A DNA stretch of 64,000 bases from Hyposmocoma kahamanoa. Lineage: Eukaryota > Arthropoda > Insecta > Lepidoptera > Cosmopterigidae. Of this stretch, positions 13,601-22,600 are shown in pieces (positions within the stretch are counted from its first letter, which is position 1; each line of letters begins with the position of its first letter). Where the stretch lies: contig NW_020654684.1 in the NCBI RefSeq assembly GCF_003589595.1, positions 3,075,494 to 3,139,493 of the forward strand, written 5' to 3'. Under the pieces are notes generated by a model. The model saw only the letters and a program-made list of their open reading frames with translations. It was not told where the DNA came from and made no database searches. The position numbers and the translations under genes are program-made.

Positions 13601-16600
13601 ATAACCTTTACAGTGTATATATACCGAGTGCGGCAGTGTGTTAAACAAACAGTTATGATACATAAACAAAACAGTGTGATGAACTCACAGACAGGCAGGC
13701 AGGTCCACTCTATTGGGACTAATTTAACTGTAAGTATTTATCTTCAATTTTATTAAAAAAAATATTTGTATAACTATCAACACGTTAAGTCATCATCAAA
13801 GGTTTTTAACTTGTGGGTGAACGGGTTCTAGAGTCGTCGGTTCGAATCTCTGTGACGGCAGGTGCCTAGGACTTAATTTCTAAGTTACTACGTTTGTGAA
13901 TGTGAAACAGCAATACCAATAACAATAATAAGAGACCCGTGCCCAGCTGTGAGATGTATAATCGGTTGACGATGATGACGATCCTGTCTATGAAACAAAC
14001 AACTTGTTGTACGATTTTTGGAAATCTCAAAATGTCTTTTTTTCCTATACAAATTGTAGATAAAAAAAACGGCTGATGTAGGTTTGTGTGGGTGAACGCA
14101 AAATTTTAATACAAATGTTTTAGAAAACAATTATATCAATTAATTGTAACCGTGACAGATAGATACGAGCGCATTGATAAAACTGTTCCGTTTTTTATTT
14201 CTTTTGATGTGCAAAAACTTTAAGAGACTATAAAAACATCTTTATAACTACTTCTGTCCCCGTAGCATGGCTACACATCATAGTCGCGACGCGCACGAGA
14301 AACTTAATCAGGTCTAATTTATATAGACAAAAGCGCGCGCTTATTTCAATTTTATCGCGCGTGTCGCGAATGTCATGCGTAGCCATGCTACGGGGGCAGT
14401 TATTTTTAGTTTTTAACATATGGCTATACGAAAAATTATTCTAAACAGTTTACCACTAGTTGCAATGTAATGGTTTTTTAACGTTCCGCCAGTTGCTTCG
14501 CGTAATTCAGGTTATTTGCGACTTACTTCAACGGTCTGTACATCATTTCATCATTTTGAACTCGATTATGACATAGGAAATGAAACTATTTTTCCGAATT
14601 TAAATCGTGTATATTTGTTTTTTCAAGCAAACCGACGTGTCGGGCCCTTTACAGGTCCCATGGTCACGGTTGACTTAAATCCGGAAAAATAGTTTCATTT
14701 CCTATGTGTAACAATCGATTATGACAATGTATTGCCTAATGTTCTGAATTTACATATCGATGGTTCAAGTTTGTATATTGGGTCAGAATGGCGGACTATG
14801 GCATAAGTCCTTTCTTTTATAGGTAAAGAAATTATACTTGAAATCATAATACTGATTAAGTTCTACTGCCCTAAGCTAGATATATCTTAGATATCCTCCG
14901 GTTCCTCCAGCCGATTAGGTTATTGGCAACTGGAGGGATGCCGTTTTTTGTTGTCGGGAAGTGAGCGTGCTTTACAGCTCCGCCACTAATGAGGAGATTT
15001 GGTAGTGGTCGGTTAGAGTCAACGGCTTAGCGGTGCCAACCGCTAGTTGTACAACGTGCAATGGGAAGTGAGCGTGCTTACTGCTCCGGTACTTATCTGG
15101 AATAGGGAGTGTATACTGTACGTACACCCGGGGCGGCTCACCCAAGGCATTAGTCTCTTGAGAACCGGATAAAGTCAGTGACAACGGTCTGTGACAACCC
15201 TGTAGATCTGTGGTCAGAACCTGAATTAAGGTTCCTGTGCGTGCACAGGTTATAGTGCCCTTCCCGCATAATAGGGTCACTATAATAAAAAAATACGTAG
15301 AAAAGGTATGGGAGCTGCTCATTCGTAAGGCAGATTCCCCTGAGAAGACCGAGCAAGAAACGATAGGAAATGATCTTTGTAAATAAATATTTGTACACAT
15401 TTGTCATTTATAATATTTATTTCACATATGATCGATGACTACAACGTGCAAGAGTTTAATATTTTTGTCATCTAAGAAAAAAAACAGTTTCATTTTTATA
15501 TGTATGGACTGCCTCTGCGGCCGAACGGTTGCGGAACGGGTTCTATTCCCGGGCCGGGAGAAATATTTATACAGGGTCTTCCTAGTGCGGGGCTATAAAA
15601 AAATTGTTGTAGCAAACGCGACTCGATTGCATATAGTATAAATACATGAAGTAGTTACGTTGGTATATTACAAACAATAACCAGGTACCACAGAATTGCC
15701 TAGATCAACGCGTAAATACAGACTCGAAGATGAATCGACAATAATGAAGTACCAGGCTAGCAGTGTAGTGTGCAGGAGATTAGTCGCTATCACACGGCTC
15801 GGTACACATTGACAGTGAACTAAGGAAAATGGGCACGTGGCTGGACATAATGAACAAGTGCATATGGAATCCGTACATTTTATAATAATCTACGTTCAGC
15901 GGTTCAAATGGCAATTAATAAGTAGAGTTTAAAAGTTTGTTTGCAATTAGGAAAACTGCATGAGCAGTACAGGCTGAGTGGGCGAGCTTAATTTGCAATA
16001 AAAGTGCTGTTGTAAATACTACCATTCAGCATATTTGCAATTGCGATGCCGTACGAATAGAGTCTGTCAACTGTCTTGCCAATTAGGTGTCGATTACAGA
16101 TATAATACCTTGATTTTAATTAGTGTCATTTCTTCGTGGAAACAACGTAAACGTACAGCGTTTTAAAAAACGATACAACGTCTGAGATGACGAACAAGAG
16201 TGAGACGGTCTCTTGACAGTGTCGTGGCAATAGTTACGTTTATGTAAAGCGAACGTTTTTTCCTTGCCATGGTTTTAAAGATAATCCTACAAATAACATT
16301 TTCGTAAATATACTGTGACGCTAGTGTAACAAAGTTAATCTCTTTCAACTTATCTTCCAAAGACACTCTGGGGTCCAGATTGTAAATTGTTCTAACTGCA
16401 CGTTTGTGTAGGAACAAGGGTTCTATTAACATCGGCGGCATTACAGCAAAATGCCGTATGTCATTTAACCCATTGACTGCCGAAGGTAATCTACAAGCCG
16501 AAATCGGTGGCCACCATACAAATGGTCTTCTACGCAACAATACGTAGCCGGCATCGCAGATAAAATTCTTACTGCGGGTGCCAATATACGCAATATTGCG

Positions 16601-19600
16601 TATACGTAATGATGCGAACTTCGGCACCTCGGATCAAAAACAATGCTCATTACCTATCCTGCTCACTCCTGTAATAATTAAATACGCCCCCCNNNNNNNN
16701 NNGAAAGGGGATTCACCAAATATTAAATACTGTTTGTAAATTTTAGTATGACACCGCGTGCGCAGTGATATTGACGTATTGTGATTTATTATAATGCCGC
16801 GGGGACGGGAATCGACTCGTCGTATCCTGAAAGGTCGTCGTACTGCTGTAAACCAAAATGAAATCGTGAGGATTCTTTATCAAGAAGTTTCGTCAGACGA
16901 TGGAGATTTTTCTGCCGGATCAGATGATGAATATGATCCTGACCGCGACGTAAATAAACCAGACTCCAGCGATTTCGATTCGTCTTCTACCATATCTAAC
17001 GACGCACCACCTGAACCGGAAGTTGAGCCGCCGTCGTGTGATCCAGAATTCCAGTGGAGCACGGGTACAGCAAGACCGCAGCGATTCGCATTTTTAGGAG
17101 AACCAGGTATAAAAACGAATCTCTGTCTTACACCGCCTGCATTGGCAGATATATTCTTTTCAAATGATTTCGTGGATTCATTGGTACAAGCTACAAATAC
17201 TTACGCCCACAAAACGGTCAGACCCCTACAAAAATATGCTCGACTTAGACAGTGGAAAGACACGAACTACCAAGAAATGAGAAGGTTTATTGGCATGTTG
17301 CTTTACATGGGATTGATAAAATTACCAACCATAAGCCACTATTGGAGGACAGATCAGCTTTACAATTTGCCACTTTTTCGATCTATCATGAGTAGAAATC
17401 GATTTCAACTGTTGCTACGCAACTTTCATTTCTCTGAAAATGACGATACAGCTACTTCACGACTGCATAAAATAAATCCCATATTAGAAAGGTTTAACAC
17501 CTTGATGCCCGAACTGTATTATCCTGAAACCGATCTTAGTATTGATGAGTCAATGGTTTTATGGAGAGGAAGGTTGATTTTTCGTCAATATATAAAAAAT
17601 AAAAAGCATAAATATGGTGTAAAACTATATGAACTTTGCGAGTCCTCAGGAATGGTTCTGAAAATCCGTATTTATAAAGGTAAGAGCGAGAAACCTCCAC
17701 CCGGTACACTTCATAGCACTGAAGTAGTATTAGATCTCATGGAAGGTTATTTGGATAAAGGTCATGTTGTCTACACTGATAATTTTTACAATTCACCGGA
17801 TTTGACAAGACGTATTGGACAAAGAAAAACATACATTTGTGGAACACTGCGCAAAAATCGCAAAAATATCCCTTATGAAGTTACTAATGCAAAGTTGAAA
17901 CGAGGAGAACTTGCTTCACAAGTTTGCAGTGACATTACCGTGTGTAAGTGGAAGGATAAACGAGATGTTTTAGTCATTTCCAACAAACATCAAGTTCAAA
18001 TGGTGAACGTGCTAAACAAAAATGGTAAAATTTCGTTGAAACCCAATATTGTAGCGGATTACAACTTAGGCATGTCTGGTGTGGATAGAAGTGATCAAAT
18101 GGTCTCCTACTATTCGTGCCTAAGGAAGACACTGAGATGGCACAAGAAACTAGCGCTTCATATTTTTGAAGTATACTTGCAAAACGCCCACAGATTATTC
18201 CGACTGAAAAATAGAACAACGAAAACGAGACTTCTAAAGTTCCGCGAAGATTTTATCACGCATCTTTTGGGACTAAACAATAATGTGGAACTGAATACCT
18301 CGGCACCATCAGGATCGTCTAACACACCGCGCGCACAGCCATCACAAGAAAACATATTGTCACCAGAATTGCCCGGACTCTCACGACCACCTTACCATTA
18401 CCATTCATCGCCAGCAACTTGTGCTAGACGCATGGAGCATCCTTTGACTACGCGTGTTCATCCTGAAACTTTCCATTACCTAGAAAAAATTCCACCTACC
18501 ACTAAAAAAGCTGTTCCAGCTAAACCTTGTCGAGTATGCACCAAAAATAAGAAACGAAAGGAGACAACATTCGTGTGTGCTATGTGCCCTGAAAAGCCTG
18601 CGTTATGTGTGGTAAATTGTTTTCAAATTTTTCACACCGACCCTCGTTTTGTTTGATTTTTTTGTTTCGCTATAATACCTTCTTTTTACTTTAGACTGTT
18701 GATTGTTGTAAAAAGAAGTTGAAACTAATTAGTAGGTAAAACGCACAATGATTATTACACGATACTTGCTTATTTTATTGTTTTTTTTGTTTAGAAGTGT
18801 CTTAGATTATCGAAAAAAAATTTAATTTAGGATCAATAAAGTTACTACTTTTTTATTGGGTGTTTTATTTGAGGTGCCAAAGTATACTAAAACATTCAAG
18901 TTAGGGGGCCCAATGGTATAGATTTCTTGTAAACTGTTAGGGAAGTGCTACGTTTTATTGCGTAGTTGGCCTCTTCCATGTTCGCTAGCTACGTATATAT
19001 GCGTAGTTGGCAGTCAATGGGTTAACTATGAAAATAGCTGAAGTAAACCAATCTAGCGATTTCGACGTTTGAAAGTTTATTAAATTACTATCGCTGTACC
19101 AGGAGTACATAGATGAGCAAGAGTTTCATCAGCCAGATAAGCATATAAAGAGTTGTTGAGGAAAACTCAGACACGTGCCAGTTGATCGTTATTACACGGT
19201 AATTTGCCCTAACATTATGGACAAGGAGAAGTAATAAGATTATAATGTGTAACATACATGTACATAGATATGTTATTATGTGAAATCAATAGAGGCATTC
19301 ATAATTAATGTTCCCTACGATTATGTACAGTTGAATTATCATGGTATAACGTACTTGTAGAGATCAGTATGCATTGCAAGTAGATAATTTTCATTAGTAC
19401 AAGATTAATAGCACATCAAACTTGAGATTGAAGATTTATTTATTCAGATAAGAAATCCAAATAGCTAGGAACCTAATACAATTTCAAATTTAAATAAATA
19501 TTGATGAATCTTTTTTTCAGGAGTACTTTAAACAACATTTATTTTGTTTTGTTGTAGTATTCGCGTTCCAAATAGTGTTAGGACAATAATTTGAAATTCA

Positions 19601-22600
19601 TATAGGTCTTTTTTTTTTTCAAAACATAGTTATGAAAAAAAAATGTATTGAAAATTAGTATGATTTGTGTTAATGAAACATAAATGAAATTAACGAATGA
19701 ATGAATGAATTAAATATTCTTCATTGCACATAAAATTTGCGATGGCAACACAGAACAGTGACTGAAGTATAAAAGTGACTTGCAACAGGCGGTTTTATTG
19801 ACAAGTAGTTATTTTTCACAAGGCAATCTTAGGATAGAAATTTGGGATCTAAAAATAAGTGATTAAGTTACGAACCGTACAAGAACAAATATTTTATGTA
19901 ATGGTTTATTGATGTATGCTTAATTTTGTTTAAGGTGCTGGCGGCGCTGGCAGCGCAGTCGATCAACATCTCGGTGGGGTTCTGCCAGGGCTTCTCAGCA
20001 GTGCTGCTGCCCCAGTACACGCACGAGTACCCCAACATCACGTACGAACAGAGCTCATGGATCGGTAACGTATTTGTAAATGTTTAGTACCAATAACTAG
20101 TTGATGGCGAAGGAAAACCATCGCGATGAAATCTGCTTGTCGAAGAATGTTTATTATGCTTGGAAAAAGTGCAAAACACCCTAACCCGCATTAGGTTACT
20201 GTGGCGAAATATATCCTAAATACTCTGCATCGAATGGACCATGTACAGCAGTGAAACGTAAAATTAGTGTAATGAAGCTACCACTAATCACACGCGATAA
20301 TGTAATCAAAAAATCTAAATACATTCCATAGTCATATAATGAAAGAACATCAAGTTCAAAAGCTATTTAATTTATAGGTTTAAGGTACCTGGCTGAGTGG
20401 AGAAATACATTTCTCACAGATGGCGCTACGGCAAAAGTCGTTAAAAACCAAGACAAAGATCTGCAACAAGCGGTTACCTGTCAGTAGTCCGAAATGACAT
20501 TTCCCAGAAATAACGTTTGGTCGAAATTTCATAACCTCGAAAGTAATTTTGGGAGGAAAATGTTTTTCTTTTAAATTTAACCGAACCTAATCGTGTCTTT
20601 GCGGTAAACATTCAAGATATCGTTATTTCGGACAAAAAAAATTTCGACTTGTGATAGGTTACCGTAACAAGCACACACAGAAAAATTCATGAGGCCCGCT
20701 GGTTCGTTCCTTTGCTTAGTTGGCTTAGCGTCTGGCACTGTTTGCTAGAAGACTTTGGTTCGAATCCAACCGGATCAAACGAATTTTTTCTTAGAGTTCG
20801 ATCTTTATATTTACGTTTAATTGAATGCGTATATTGTAAAATAAGAATTCTTTAAAATCAATATCACGCTTCAAGAGATTCGCGGTAATACGCAACCAAA
20901 GGTTGTACCTATGCGTTCCCAATCATAATATTTGAACAAACCATTTGTATCAACATGAAAATAAAACCTTTGTTGCACTATGACACATTGTCTTTCTTGG
21001 CTTAGTTGTGAGAACTAAGTACTCAAGGCAGACTTCACGAAACCAATATTGTTAAAGCGAATTAAAGCAATCCGAGTTCGGAAGTTTTATATCAACACTA
21101 TAACGTTTCATAGTTTCACTCCCTTTTAAATTTATTTTGGTAGCAAAAAGTAGACTACGTCCTTCTCTTAGGCCCCATCCATTTCTATGCCAAAGTTCAT
21201 CAATACTGGGTCAGAGTACTTCCGCATTTGTATTATAGATTACCCTTGCATAATCACGTGTCGGTAATTCAGAGGCTAAAGTCGTTATAGTTTCATTAGA
21301 TTTCCTCTGGACGGGAAAACTAACCAAGTCCGTACACATCCTCAAGTTGGCAAACTTGGAAGTCTCTGAACAAGCTGCGGACCCTAGTCGGCCGAAGCAA
21401 GGAGCCCATGTACAGGTGGGGTTCTACTAAGAGAGCGCATGGGTCTTTCCCCAGACAATGGCGCATCTTTTGTCGTAGGGACACCTGCACACGCAAGGAA
21501 TTGTACAACGCTCTGATAGTGCTGTGTCAGTCGCCGAGTCGCTAAAAGAAGAAGATTGTATGATTGTCATTTAAGCAAGTATTACGGAACTTTCCTGGCA
21601 GTCGATTCAGGACCTTACAATAACCCAGTTGTCGACCGATTTCTTTTCATTTTTATTCACAACACCCGAATCGAACGTCAAACTGTCGTATTTGAAACCG
21701 AACCAAAATGATGTCACACCCGTACGATTACTTGGAATTCACGAGCGGCAAAGTCTAACTGGGTGAAGACTAGACGAAACGTTATTCAGAACACAGCTAT
21801 CGAAATCGAACGTCCTATTGTTCACAAAGCAAGAATGTAATATGGAAATCTCTTATTATTTTAAATAAAGTCTGGATTTTGTTCAATTTTATTAGTTTAT
21901 TTTAATGCAAGAATAATGTATTTCTATATTTTAGTCTTAATAAAGCCTATAAAAGGATTTTCATTTTTCTTATAATCTATTTCACCGACTAACTCCGTAA
22001 ACGATGTTGGATATCGTATGCGAATTGGAATCGAACGTTCAATTCGAATGTTCTGAATAGCTCGGAAAGCGCCCGTCGATTCGAGAACGAAAGCCAGTCG
22101 AACGATTCGGTTAAAATATCGAAGAGTTCTGAATCGCGGTCCTGATTAGATTGGATCAGGGCGACTAAGGCCATATTGCCTGGATATTATTTTCAATAAG
22201 CATCGTTGACACATATATGAGGTGGCATACCGCGTAAGACACCGTAAGATTAAATAAATCAATATCCTTGATTTATTTTATTATGTATAGCGTTAGATAA
22301 AATCTTGGCCCAAGTCGCTCTATTGGCATTTACAGTCAGAGAGTCGAAACGCATTGAATGAATCTGTGTTTACATGTTATATTCGGAACAGCGATCAGTG
22401 CCAAAAATGTGTGTGCAAACAAACACCAGAACTTCGGGTCATGGCAATCTTACATTATAAATATATCCACTTATAATATATATGTACATCAGAAGGTTAG
22501 AAGAACATCCGGTCTTCACCCGACGTAACTATTAATAGGCCTATACGCAAATATAAAAACAGATAATTTTGATGCTAAAAACAAATACCTAGACAGACAG

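Larger units (their letters stand above)
16469..19021 (+). mobile_element. Complete piggyBac-like transposon (2553 bp)
   Basis: Perfect 13-base terminal inverted repeats (CCCATTGACTGCC at 16469-16481 and its reverse complement at 19009-19021) abut TTAA on both sides. Inside is one intact 620-codon transposase. Further inverted repeats lie inside the ends: GAGGTGCC(R)AAGT at 16618-16630 (reverse) and 18871-18883, and GCTACGTAT-(N)-GCGTAG at 16528-16549 (reverse) and 18988-19010. GCGTAGTTGGC is repeated at 18960 and 19001. AATAAA at 18835-18840 can end the transcript. The size is close to the 2.5 kb of the original piggyBac. The only blemish is a 10-N gap at 16693-16702 in the 5' leader. The insertion splits a decayed LINE within the transporter intron. 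Confidence 0.95.

Noticed and set aside
15435..15641. 68-codon ORF on the + strand
   Set aside because: Its second half is SINE family B; no independent coding evidence.
16163..16627. 154-codon minus-strand ORF read as one gene
   Set aside because: Its first half is the piggyBac left end and its second half is a LINE remnant; the frame runs through the insertion point by chance.
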